From Viscum album (taxonomy: Eukaryota > Streptophyta > Magnoliopsida > Santalales > Viscaceae): DNA of 64,000 nt. Shown here piece by piece: positions 33,847 to 45,122 of this stretch. A program made the translations under genes and the position numbers. The notes beneath the pieces are model-generated. The model made no database searches. It was given only the letters and a program-made list of their open reading frames with translations, and was not told where the DNA came from. The DNA is taken from assembly GCA_963277665.1 (NCBI GenBank), contig OY728143.1, positions 228,523,591 to 228,587,590 on the forward strand, given 5' to 3'. Every line of letters starts with the position of its first letter. Position 1 is the first letter of the stretch.

Positions 33847-35849
33847 AATATTTCATCACATCTTTCAAATACTTTTCATCTTCCACTTCGACTTTCTTTG
33901 TTGTTTCCATTATAAAATCATAACTACAGAATATTATATATAATATGATGTTATTATAAATATGGAACAACCATATTAGTTATTCTATCCATCCTATAAA
34001 TGAAAGAGTCACTATACGTGCGTACGTATGACTAACAGTCCCCACGTCACAGTGTAGTTTCTTATTCAAACATTTTATTATTTTGATGGGTTTAATAATG
34101 GATATAACTCGTATAAATAATAAATATAAAATATTAATGATTCTTTATATATTATAATCCATCCAATTATATATGATTTCACCATAAATATAATGATATT
34201 GTCGCTCGTGCGTACGTACAGATTACCGTCTCCACGAACGCGATGAGATTCATTCCCCATCGTAATCATTCAAGAAAAATTTTAATTTTATGATTAGAAA
34301 TACTGTATATGAACATAATATAATTCTATATATGAGTAAAATACATCATATTCATAATATTCATGGCTTACCTAACCATGTATATAATGGAAAACTAATC
34401 AATTAACACCCGAAACGATGATACTACTGAAATATTATTATCAATGAAATATAAGGGGTTATATATGATATCATATTTATGTATATGGTTCTTTTATAAT
34501 TTAATAACAATTATTTACAAGTATACAGGTCGTTATCTTAGCCTCGACCAATGAAAAGTACAAGGTAAGGGTTTATTCTATAATCTCTTTACTTATTTGA
34601 GGTTGTTAAAATGTAAGTATCTACTAGGACGTCTTTATCATCCACATCCATGTTTTCTTAAAAATGTAATTCAAAAAATTCTTACTATTTACTAGACTAT
34701 GGGTTAAATTCATTAATACCCTTATTTTACCATATAATTTTTAAAAGTAATCATTAATTGTTTTTCCAAACAAGGTACTTTATGACATTTTCCACAAAAT
34801 TAAGGCAAAAATGTCTTTTTTTTAACTTATACTGTGGGTGCGACTATTTTCCGATGTTATTACATTGTCGAAGCTTCCCATTAAGGCTTATAAGAATATT
34901 TTAAATATAAATGTTTTCATTTATAATTATATGAATTTTAAATGATATCAAAATAGAAAATATATTTCTCAAAAAAATTGATTTCATCTATGTCAACATC
35001 CTTTGATGGATTTAAAGATTCTTAGAAGTTGATTTATTATGATACTAAACATCCATATTGTATTGAGGGTTTTGTGAAATGTTTGACTATGGATTTATTA
35101 TTTTTACCATTCATTTTTTATGGATAATGTATTGAAATTCTGTATGCTAGTTTTAATACGAATGTTTGTGTTAGGTTTAAACCTTTTCATATGAAGAATC
35201 CATTAGACTAAGTAAGCAACGAGTGGAGCCCTCTATAGCTCCTCGATGAATCGGTAGGTCTCATTAGACAAAATAGTTCTCTGGAACAAGGCCTTGACAA
35301 AATCATGTAGGTTGTCTTGGCTCAAGGCCTTGACTATGTGGTTATGAAGTCTGTAATTATGTATTCCATCATTATGAAAGTGGCTATAGATATTGCATAT
35401 GATTATTCGACTAGTAGAATATCCATGTGAATAAGTAAATGGAATTATTTGATTTTATAATTTACATATTATTATGATGTTTTAGTTTAAACGGATTTTC
35501 TTTTAGTCTTTTACTTTTCCGTAAATGTTTATGCTTATTTATGAAATTTTCCACTGTATTGTTATCCTTTCTGAGCATCTAAGATCACCCCTTTATATGT
35601 TTTATTTTTCCATAGTGTGAAAAAGTATTTTATGGTTGACCTGTAGGGATAGGCTAAGGATATTAGTGAGTTACAAAGGGGAAAATGTGGTTGATTTTTT
35701 TATTTCATGATGTAATGAAAAACATATGACTGTATCTAAATCTTTCACAGCCACTGAATTGACCGGTCTTTCGGGACATGATTCCTTGTATCATGCCAAT
35801 TTTATTTAATAATGCACTGAATCTAGTTATCTGGGCTCAAGGAATTACA
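33847..35849 (+). repeat. Shared LTR of elements I and II, right part
   Basis: Begins with the second AATAT target copy of element E and runs to ...GGAATTACA at 35849, followed by a primer site. It carries two hairpins (cores 34021 and 34211), a possible 36-nt exon (34529-34564), the CTTTCTGAGCATCTAAGATCACC block near 35568 and a possible acceptor TTTTTCCATAG at 35615. The left side joins an element I polypurine tract and the right side joins an element II primer site, so one LTR serves two internal regions. Confidence 0.9.
34000..34252 (+). other. Two hairpins with the conserved core, shared LTR
   Basis: Cores at 34021-34042 (CGTACGTATG with a diverged second half) and 34211-34232 (CGTACGTACAG then ATTACCGTCTC). 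Arms: AGTCACTATACGTG with CACGTCACAGTGTAG, and GTCGCTCGTG with CACGAACGCGATGAG. The stems have changed relative to element B but still pair. Confidence 0.65.
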
Positions 35850-35851
35850 TT

Positions 35852-35863
35852 TGGTATCATAGG
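35852..35863 (+). other. Primer binding site of element II
   Basis: TGGTATCATAGG, 2 nt after the shared LTR; initiator Met tRNA site with one extra decayed base. Confidence 0.8.
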
Positions 35864-35994
35864 ATTTTAGTACAAACCTTTGAAGCTAGATTTGGAAAAC
35901 ATTGATTAGAGAACACTACCCTATGATAATAATTGAGGATTAATATATAAAAACTTCCTTTAAATTTGTTACTATAGAGATTTTTTAATTTTTC

Positions 35995-36160
35995 CATGAA
36001 ATAAATCCCTGTCTAGATATGAGTAGGTCGAGGCGGATCTGGCACAAATGTACCTTGGGGTAAACCCCAAAATCACCGCTTTGAGCAAGACTCGAACGAG
36101 AACTGGTGCATGAAAATGGGCCTTGCTGCACTCTTGGTTACGACACTCCCGAGGGATATG
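35995..36160 (-). mobile_element. Possible tRNA-derived SINE in the element II leader
   Basis: GC-richer block in AT-rich leader. On the minus strand, a B-box-like CGTTCGAGTCT (36089-36099) has an A-box-like TAACCAAGAGTG starting about 41 nt upstream (36140). Downstream lies a perfect small hairpin TTGGGGT-AA-ACCCCAA (36055-36070), a GGGGTTTACC-type element often found in plant SINE bodies. I see no convincing target duplication. The alternative is a captured tRNA-like fragment. Confidence 0.4.
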
Positions 36161-36348
36161 CTTAAGATAATTCTCATTTTCATTACCAAACATTATGAAT
36201 GGTTTAGAAGTATGTAAATCCTAATTGGAAACATTTTTATGATTATTTATTATATCCATAAACTGTTCAATTTTTGTTATGTTTTTTACATGTATTGAAA
36301 TATGTATTGTCATTCATAAACTAATCTAGTGTATGACATTGTTTATAA

Positions 36349-37360
36349 ATGGCGCCTAATTTAAGGGATGTAAACTATATCAACGCTTGTAATCCATTTT
36401 GCGATTTGCCTCCAACTCAAAATAATTATAGTGGATATGGTGAAACAACTGGTGTTGATCATCATATCAGCATATCAGGACAACTCACTCGAGTTATGAA
36501 TAAAAACCTTACCCGTATAGACCACCCTGATCCACAATGTGGAGGATCAATTCTATATCACATCATGATCCAACAATCACCAACATTAAATGGGAGTAAA
36601 AATAGATTAGTAGCTGAGAAATAGATAAATTTTTTAGAGAAACAATTTCATTCTTTGGGGAGTAGCGAAAGGGAAAATGTTGTCAAGACAGTTTATTGCC
36701 TCACGGGAGATGAAGATCAATGGTGGTCATTAATCAAAAACACAAAGGAAGATGAAGAAGTATCAAACATTGAAGGTACGGAGTTTAGAGAGATTTTCAT
36801 AGAAAAATTAATTTTTCATGGCCATCAAGCATATATGGAAAGAAAATTTAGGAGTCCAAGGTAAAATAAGGATGAGAATGTCACAATGTATGAGGCTAAC
36901 ATTACACGATTAACATGGAATGTAGTAGATTATATATGTAACCCAAGGTGTATGATTGATCGATTTATTGATGGGTTAAAACCATTTCTCCGTCGAGCAT
37001 TAGTCTCACAATCCATCTCATCGTACAATGATATTATCTCATGCGCTATCAAGACATAAAAATAATTCTTTAAGTCTTACAACTTTAAATAAAAGCAAGA
37101 TAGAAAGAGATTTGTTGAACTCTTTGGAAATGGAAATAAGGGGAAAAGGGAAAAGTTGAATATCCATATTTTGGTAAATGTGGGAAGAAACACCCTACTA
37201 CATGTCTGAAAGGAATGAGAGTCTGTTACAGGTTTGGTGAAAAAGGCAACCAAGCTCGTGATTGAAAAGGGAAGAAAGATGCATTCAATGATGAATGCTG
37301 CAATTGTAGAGAAAAGTGGAATTATGAAAATGAATATACTATGTGCCAAGGGAAATAACC
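36349..37360 (+). pseudogene. gag remnant of element II
   Basis: Begins at ATG 36349 (MAPNLRD). The capsid part runs through 36864 with stops near 36622 and 36862 (QWWSLI block near 36718). Two zinc knuckles follow at about 37165-37265, the first with GKCGKKHPTTC, the second with its last Cys lost (CYRFGEKGNQARD then a stop). Best-preserved gag of this family in the window, but not functional. Confidence 0.8.
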
Positions 37361-37479
37361 TCTAAAAAGCCCATGGGGGCAAGGAAAAGCATATGTGATC
37401 ACTAGTACAGAGGTTGATGCTCTGAAAAACGTGGTGGAAGGTAATTTAATGGTTTCCTCACGTTTATCCAATGATTTAT

Positions 37480-37880
37480 TTGATTATGGAACATCACATA
37501 GTTTCATATCTTCCTAGTTTTCTATGAAAATTAAATATTTTCAATTTGAATTAACAGTGACATTGTTAATCAAAACACATAATGGATATATCATCGTAAC
37601 AATGTTTTGGGAATTAGTTCCCATTAGGGAATATAACTGTTCTTTATTTTTTGATATCATCTCCATACCCATGATTGAATTAGATCTAATCCTTGGAATA
37701 GATTGTCATTCAGACCATGATGAAAAAATTTATTGTATAAAGAAGGAGGTTACAATTTTCGATGATGATAAGGAGTACCTTATCTTTGTAGAAGAAACAT
37801 CACCACCTGATTCTTATCTAGATCAACCCCCACTAGATCTAATACTTCAATTATTTGGGAAGAGGATAATGTAATAACTA
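37480..37880 (+). pseudogene. Retropepsin remnant of element II
   Basis: LFDYGTSHSFIS near 37478-37515 keeps the catalytic Asp and Gly (usually D-S/T-G). The open stretch 37524-37874 includes LILGIDCHSDHDEKIYC near 37690-37740, corresponding to the LGMDWL segment of relatives. Confidence 0.75.
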
Positions 37881-37919
37881 TGGGCAAGGAAAAGAGTTTT
37901 CAAAAAAAGGACGTATCTA

Positions 37920-38758
37920 TTCTGCAAGAATATGTTGGCGTGTCTCTAGAGGATTTACCTAGACATCCTCCAGAACGAGAAATTGAGTTTCCCATTGATT
38001 TAATTCATGGTTCAAGGCCTATATCGAATACCCCTTGTAGAATGGCCACTGTATAATAAGTGGAACAAAAGAAGCAACTATAGGAATTGAGTAACAAGGG
38101 ATTTATTCTCCCTAGTGTTTCTCCATGGGGGGACCCTATCCATTTTGTTAATAAGAAATAAGAATTTATGAGGTTGTGAAATGACTACATTTATATCAAT
38201 GCTATAACAATAAAGAACAAGTATCTACTACCTCACATTGATGATTTTGTTGACCAACTTAATGGTACTCGATATTTTTCAATGATTGACCATTGATATG
38301 GATATCATCAATTGTGTGTCAAGAAGGAAGGAATTCTTAAAAAAGAATTTTGAACTAGGTACGGGAAATATGAGTTTACAGTAATGCCTTATGGATTGAC
38401 TAATGTAACCTCTATCTTCATGGATCTAATGAATAGAGTTTTCTTGTAATATCTTTAGGAATTTGTAGTGGTATTTATTGATGATATCTTAGTATAAATC
38501 AAAAGCTACGATGATCATGTAAATCACTTGTGCATTATCCTAATAACTATTAGAATAAATATATTATATGGGAAATTAAGAAAGTGTGAATTCTAGTATA
38601 AGGATATTTCTTTACATGGCCATATTGTCTCTTAGGATGGAATAACTTTTGATCCATCAAAGAGAAAGGCAATCCAATAATGTCCATCAACGACATTTAT
38701 AACTGAGGTACACATTTTTATTGGTTTATCATTTTATTATTGAAATTTCCTCCAGAAA
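37920..38758 (+). pseudogene. Reverse transcriptase remnant of element II, 5' part
   Basis: Motifs in order: SNKGFILPSVSPWG near 38088-38130, YGYHQLCVKKE near 38296-38328, VMPYGLTNV near 38383-38408 and an intact FIDDILV box near 38475-38497. Several stops. The reading is cut at 38758 by element F and resumes at 49044. Confidence 0.82.
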
Positions 38759-41700
38759 TTTCACGATCCTTCCTCGGGGCCCGTGCCGTGACAACCCCAA
38801 GACCACCTTCCATAGGCCAGGGGCTGGCGACTAGCACCAAAGGCGTAAACTCCCGATAACTGGGAAGGTATTACCTTTATAAAAGAAAACAAGCACCACA
38901 GAGTACAAGCGGAAGCAAAACACTAAGTATAAAAGAAATGCTGAAAAGTAAATGGGCCAGAATACAAACCCAAAAGAAAGTACGACTACAACTGAACAAG
39001 GTACAACAGCAAAAAGACAAATAGCTGGAAGTAGGAAGTAGCTCCTAGGTCATCCTCCTCGGATCCTACCTGAAGGGTAGGTACAGATAGCGCAGCTCCT
39101 GGTCGTCCACCATGGATCCTACCTGAAGGGTAGGTACAGATAGCTTCCTCCATGCTCTCGTCCGCCAACCTCCACTGTGAGTCGTCACGTCGTGTAGTCC
39201 ACCTCCGGGTACTGACTAATCATGTAGTCCACCTCTGGGTACTGACTCGTCGTGTAGTCCACCTCCAGGTACCGTCCAGTCCTCGAACACTCGGCCTCCG
39301 TCAGCACTGCCCGTCGTCTGCAACAAACACAACGAGGTGCGGGCATAGCCCGTGCAGGGGTGAGTATAACGATACTCATTAGGGACCCTGATACCCTCAC
39401 GGTCTCACTAAACCAACAAGGATAACCACAAGAAGATCTCAACAGATAACCTCTACTTAGATATATGGCCATACATATACCTAAGTTATCAAGTAACCCA
39501 TCTCAATCATGAGGAAACACAAGGATTGTGAAATCAACGGATAACCACTACCCAGGTATATGCCCATACATATACCTAAGTTATCAAGTGACCCATCTTA
39601 ATCATGAGGAAAACACAAAGGTCAAAAGTCTCAGCTCAAACAAGGATTTTCATTATCGAAACTGAAACTGCTGAAGAGATCCGTCTCTAGAGTGTACAGT
39701 GGTCCTGTCACGACTCCGAGGTACTGTTCACTAACCTAAGACTGCTGAGGTACTCCTCCTGTCGAGTACCGCGGGCCTGCCACCTCACACAGTAGTGCTT
39801 CCCGCCGGGGTCTGCCACTCAAACACAGTAGTGCTCCCCCCTTATAGCCTACAGAGGTACTCCTCCTGTCATGTACCGCGGTTCTGCCACCTCACATAGT
39901 AGTGCTCCTCCTCTGTGCGTCTGCCACCTCACAAAGTTGTGCTCCCCACTGGGCTACGTAAGTCACTCTAAATCGAATTGGACAAGCAGTCTTCAGGTCT
40001 CTACCGGATACACGGTCTCCGTACTCCATACGCTCGTCTCCGGGAGGGTCCGTTCCATGAGCTAAAATTCGATACACCAAGTATCTCAAAGTCCCATGAA
40101 GAAGTATCTCAATGGACCGCCTCGTCATAGGGGTCTCAAAGCAACAGATGGCGCGTCATTCGGATGCCCGGTCTGTGAGTTGCTAGCCTTTTTATCCTAG
40201 GGGCCCGGTTGGTTTCGTGTGTGAACCAATACGTCCATATCTCAACTATACCCCGAACTCTCATAGGGTATACTCATAGGGAATGTTTCTCAACGAGAGC
40301 ACCAACGCTGCTGACGGTTCGTCAAACGGGAGTTCTGTAAGAAAGGTATCTTCTTTTCTGTTCCAGGGGCCTGGTTGGATTTCAGTGTGATCCAACCCAG
40401 CCACTATCCAACTGCATCCAAAACTCGGGCGGAGGAAGCCAAAAGTTCCGTCTCAACAAGAGGAAAACAATGAGATAGATGGTGCGTCAGTCGGACGCCC
40501 GGTCTGTGAGTTATTAGCTTTTTCGTTCCACGGTCCCGGTTGGATTCATGAGCGAACCAACTCAACCGCACTCCGACGACATCCAACCCTCGAGTGGAGT
40601 AAGCCAAAAGATCCGTCTCACTTATAGGAAATAAAAAAAGTCGTCGGCACGTCATTCAGATGTCCGAAACTCAAGTTACGAGTGTTTCCGCTCCGAGGGC
40701 CCGGTTTGTTTTGTGTATCAACCAACCCGGCCGAACCGAAAGTTCTCTGAAACCTTGAGTGTGATATACCAAAACGACCGCCTCGATCCAAGGATCGTGT
40801 CGCCACTGACGTCGAGTCGTTTGGAGGCCAGTAGCTCATGTTACGGGCATTTTACAAAAAGTGGCCCGAAAACGGGGGTCTGGGCCCGGGCCGACCCGGC
40901 TGGGCCCGGCCCGGTCCGGCCCCACCGGACGGCCGCGGCTCGGCCAGTGTGGTCGAGCCGACACGCGGGCGGGGCGCGCGGATCCCCTGCCCTTCGCCGC
41001 TGATTGAAGCCGGCGGTTCGCCGGCCACCCCTTTTTTCCGGCGGCACGCCGCCACCGCCGGTCGCCGGCGTGCCGCGCCGCCGCCGCCTTCCGCGGACCA
41101 CCGGACGCGCTCCGGTGGTCCGTTCTTCCTTCCGTCTTCGCCTATGGTCCCCCCGGGACCCCATCTTCATTGCGAAGGTATTCAAACGCCCAAACGGCCT
41201 GCTTTGTCATCGCCCGTCAATCCACACATCAATAAACAATCTGCGGAGGGTTGTCGGGCCGTGTTCGTTTGGCCCACACCCTCCGCGTTAGATTATAACA
41301 ACGGGAGAAGTTTATTCAACACATGAATACATAACCAAAAACAATTTTAGTGAATTAAAATTGTTCTTATTATCCGGGTTATTCACTTTGAACGGAAACA
41401 TTCAAGGAGTATTGAACATTCAAAGAAAACCCCTACCTTGCGTATAAGCCGATCGGAAGGAGGCGTCGTCGTTCAAGGTTCGTCGCGGTATGGCATCGCG
41501 AGGATGACGACGTCGAAGGGGGACGTCGGCGTTCATCTGACTCGAGGGAAGGCGAATCCATCGTCTCTTACTACCCAATTCCGCTTCCGAGATTTTTCGT
41601 CGAACTCCGAGGTCCAAGAATAAAAAGATTTAATTAATAAAAATTAAATCCGTGCATTGATAAAAACCACAAGGGAGTTCTAAAAGGAACCCGAAATCTC

Positions 41701-42649
41701 TTACCTCTAACAGCTGATTGAAGGTTTCGTTGCGGAGGAAGGAACGTTGCAGAAGAGGAAACGTCGGTGTCGCGGCACACGACGTCGCGTAGTCGATTTC
41801 CGCGGTTTCGGCGTTCTTCGTCGGAGGCCGGCATTCTTCGCGTTCTTCGCATACTTCGTGTTCATCGCATTATTCGCGAAGGAGGATGAAGAATTCTCAG
41901 AGGTTCTTCAAGGATTAACACAACATTACAAAAAAAGGAGGGTGTGTTGGCCTTATTTTATTATTACGCCAACGGATTTCAAACCGGTTAAGAAACGAAT
42001 AAAGAGATAAGTAATGACCCATTAATTAGTAGAATTAATTAAACGAAATAAACCGCACAATTAATTCAATGAAGAAAATTGCCCAATTAATTGGTGCGTT
42101 AAGAAAATAAGAAAACGCGTCAGTTGACTTTCATAATGACAGGTTTTCACGGTTGTGTTATTTAGTGGAAAAGAAACGGTGGGGATCGTTCGGGTCCCAC
42201 CTCACAAATATCCTACCAAGAGGGTAGGATATTTTTGGATAGCACCCTATCCGCAACAACTTAGCTTAAGCTGCTTTAAGTGGCTTCAAGTGGCTTCCAG
42301 GCGGCTTAAGTGAAATAAAATAAAGTTTGTCGCACAATTTATTTTATTTCTTAACTTTAAGCCCAAAAATTAAAAACCACACCCGAGCAAACGCAACTCC
42401 GAAAGAGGCGTTTCTATGCAATTATCGGCGATGTGATTCCATCGGTGCCCTCAGAATTTGATTCCAAGCACTGATTCAATAGTTAGAAAAACTCGCTCGT
42501 CCGTTCACTAAACGTATCCGAGCCAAACTTCGGAAATTGATTCCGGGCACAACGGGCCTCAGAATCTGGTGCCGTCAGAATCTGCGTTCTTGTAAAATTT
42601 CAAAGAAAATTAAGAAAAAAAAATTCCTTGGAATTTACGGGTCTTTACA
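38759..42649 (-). repeat. 3' LTR of element F
   Basis: Same layout as the 5' copy: tandem 165-bp units at 40154-40980, a three-copy ~29-bp repeat at 39195-39285 (TAGTCCACCTCCGGGTACTGA), stem-loops near 39457 and 39555, and U3 dyads near 42215 and 42312. Visible substitutions against the 5' LTR are more frequent than between the two E LTRs, so F is older than E. Confidence 0.88.
40154..40980 (-). repeat. 165-bp tandem unit, five copies, element F 3' LTR
   Basis: Marker word positions 40154, 40321, 40486, 40651 and 40816 (spacing 167, 165, 165, 165). Dyads near 40200-40233, 40368-40398, 40534-40563 and 40697-40730. The fourth unit and third unit have lost part of the pairing. Confidence 0.82.
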
Positions 42650-42689
42650 TTACTCCCACCACAGGGCATTACGTCCCTGTAAAGCTTCA

Positions 42690-43400
42690 CCACAAACTTA
42701 GGGATACAAAGGCGGTACTGAGCACGCATATGAGCCTTTCGCTCCCATGTTCTCACCTAGAGGTTCCCGTGCTGCCAAAGAAAGTGCACAAGAGGAATCG
42801 ACCGTCCTCCTAGGATCTGCTCCTGTCGATCCTCGATCCCCACATGAACCTCCGTAGAAGTCACCTCATCGCCACTGTCCTTCTCCCCATGGTCGATGAT
42901 ATGCGGAGGGTCGAGCACGTATCTCCTCAGTTGGGATACATGGTAAACGTCGTGCACCTAGTGCAACTGAAGTGGATGGGTCAAGCGGTAAACCACCTCG
43001 CCTACCCAGCTGAGGACCTAGAAAGGTCCGTTGAACCTCAGAGATAACTTGCCTCACTGGACACATCTCTGTAAACCTCATCGAGCTGAGACTTGTATAA
43101 GGACGTGCTGGTCATCCTCGAACTCTAGAGGCCTCCAAGCCCTGTCAGTATAAGGCTTCTGTCGGCCCTTTTCCGTTCTCATCTGCTCTTGGATGACCTG
43201 GACCTTCTCTAGTCTCACTAGAGCTGCTATGATTTCTTCTTTTCCGATAAGATAAATCTGGTCTCATCCCCTGGATGAACCACATTCGTAGCCTAATACA
43301 GTCAATCCTGACATGAATGATGCATGCATGCCATGGATGACGTCGTAAGGTCTCGACGTAACTACCAAGAGATCCAACTGTCACTCTCGCCTCCAAGGGT
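42690..43400 (-). pseudogene. Protease end fused to integrase C-terminus and chromodomain, element F
   Basis: About 43290-43390 (minus) encodes the end of protease (DLLVVTSRPYDVI). Near 43270 it jumps to the segment after the integrase core (VRLEKVQVIQEQMRTEKGRQ), then [17 protein letters not shown] and the chromodomain (42757-42957; IEDRQEQILGGRSIPLV). Compared with element E, about 2.4 kb holding reverse transcriptase, RNase H and the integrase core is deleted. Frameshifts and stops show it is not coding. Confidence 0.8.
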
Positions 43401-43630
43401 CGAGTCACGCTGTCTGCATCAGTGTGTGGTCACTAGGTCTCCTTCAGTAGAAAACTCGAAAGTGAGGGTCAAGTCAACAGTCTTAACCGGGACCACTCAG
43501 TATCAACCAAACAAAAGGACTGGAAAGAAAACAAAGATAAGTGTCTTTTTGTTATTGCAGATCATAGTAAAAGACACAAAGAAACTACAGACAAACATCA
43601 ACAACACCAGAAGCAAGATGATCAATAGCC
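43400..43630 (-). other. Unassigned segment between gag and protease remnants of element F
   Basis: About 230 bp between the gag tail and protease end that I cannot align with element E. AT-richer than its flanks, with no motif. It may be filler acquired at a deletion junction. Confidence 0.4.
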
Positions 43631-44831
43631 TCCAGGTCGGAAGCTAGTCCTGCTCATGTCCATATGCTTCCGGAGCTCCAAGACCATAGGCCTCAGCTGC
43701 CTGAAGCTGAGCTCTCCCATGTCCTCATGTCCCCTGAGGTCGGGGTGGGCCTCCTTGTGGTGGTGGCAACATCCTGAAGCGTCGTCCACCTCCAGCTGCA
43801 CGACATGATCCTCTGCCATGGCCGCCAGCTCCTTGCGGTCCACCCTGATCGAACCACTGCCTCTGCCTCGGAGGTTCTTCATTTATCTGCTGGTCATCTG
43901 CATGGCGGGTCGGACAGTCACGTGCTATGTGACCAATTCTGCCGCAGGAGTAACACTTCATGGCAGGTGTGTCTCTATCACTTCCCTTGGTGCCTCACAC
44001 TACCGACCCTGATTCACGTGGTCGACGACCTGTAGGTCTGGTCCTCTTAGACCCCTGCGTCATCTGTCTACTACCCGCTACAAAAGACTCTGCTGCATGT
44101 CGGCTAGTGGTGTGTCCTGCTGCTGGAGACTGCTCAGCAAGGAAAATCTCCACTAAGAGGGCTCACTCCAACACTCCTGTCTGCGTCGGAATGTTGTGTG
44201 ATACAACCGAAGCTCTGATCTCCCGCCTGAGCCCCTGCTCGAAGGTTCAGGCCCTAAAGAATGGGTCCCATACCATTTCTGTAGAGTAGTGTGAGAGGTT
44301 CGTGAATCTCGCTGAGTACTGCGCCACTAACATGCTGCCCTGCCGCAACTGAAGTAGCTCATGTATATGCACCGCTCGAAGGGTGGCTGGTACAAACTTT
44401 GCCCGGAATAGGCTCTCGATGTCTTCCCATAGAAGTGTCACCTCGTCATGCATCTGAAGCATCATGCTCCACCATCTTCCTACTGCTGCCTAAAGAAGGC
44501 TGGAAGCAAGGATCACCATGAAATCTGTCGGCGTCCCCACTAGCCAGAAGACTCTCACCACAGCCTCCAGCCAATCCTCATCCGCCTGCGGGTCCGTCCC
44601 TCCCTGAAACCTGGGTGGCCTCTGGCGCTGGAACTCATGCAGTGTGCTCAAGCGACGTGCATCCTCTTCTGCTGGGGCTGGTGGTATCGGTGGACCAACG
44701 GGTAGTAGTACTGATGGTGCCTCCGCTGGTGCCTCAACTGGGATATGGCCTTGTACTGAGGCCTCGTCACTCGGCGGGCTGTCAGTACGCACCACTCTCG
44801 GGGCTCTAGCTGGTCGTCCACGGGGAGGCAT
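43630..44831 (-). pseudogene. gag remnant of element F
   Basis: Starts at ATG 44831 (MPPRGRP), one base after a TTTCAG acceptor-like site, as in element E. Capsid segment includes LHEFQRQRPPRFQGG and [10 protein letters not shown], then stops at 44490, 44247 and others. A zinc knuckle CYSCGRIGHIARDC lies at about 43910-43960, followed by a Gly/Pro/Arg-rich tail. Clearly related to the Gag of element E but with at least four premature stops, so it gives no full Gag. Confidence 0.82.
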
Positions 44832-45107
44832 CCTGAAAGAAACAACGTGACATGGTCAAAAGATTATACCTGGTGAGCTGACCTAGTTTGATCTGACATT
44901 TAAATAAAACATCTGGAAAACACACTCGCAATCAGTGTTTTCGTGCACAAAGTCAGAAATTAGTTGTCAGGGTCCTGGTGTATGGATACGTCTGCCGCCC
45001 GTAGCAACACTGGACTCCCTGAACTGAAAACCACACTCGGTACTCTTAACACTATTACTTCACAGAAAGAAACAGCAAAGTTATAAGTTCTGTGGTAGAA
45101 CTGAACT

Positions 45108-45119
45108 CCTCTGATACCA
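45108..45119 (-). other. Primer binding site of element F
   Basis: Minus-strand TGGTATCAGAGG, 3 nt from the 5' LTR, same as element E. Confidence 0.85.
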
Positions 45120-45122
45120 ATT

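Noticed and set aside
35972..36193. 73-codon minus-strand open frame
   Set aside because: Overlaps the tRNA-like block in the element II leader; no recognisable protein feature.
36349..36624. Intact gag of element II
   Set aside because: Stops after 91 codons and again at 36862; only a remnant.
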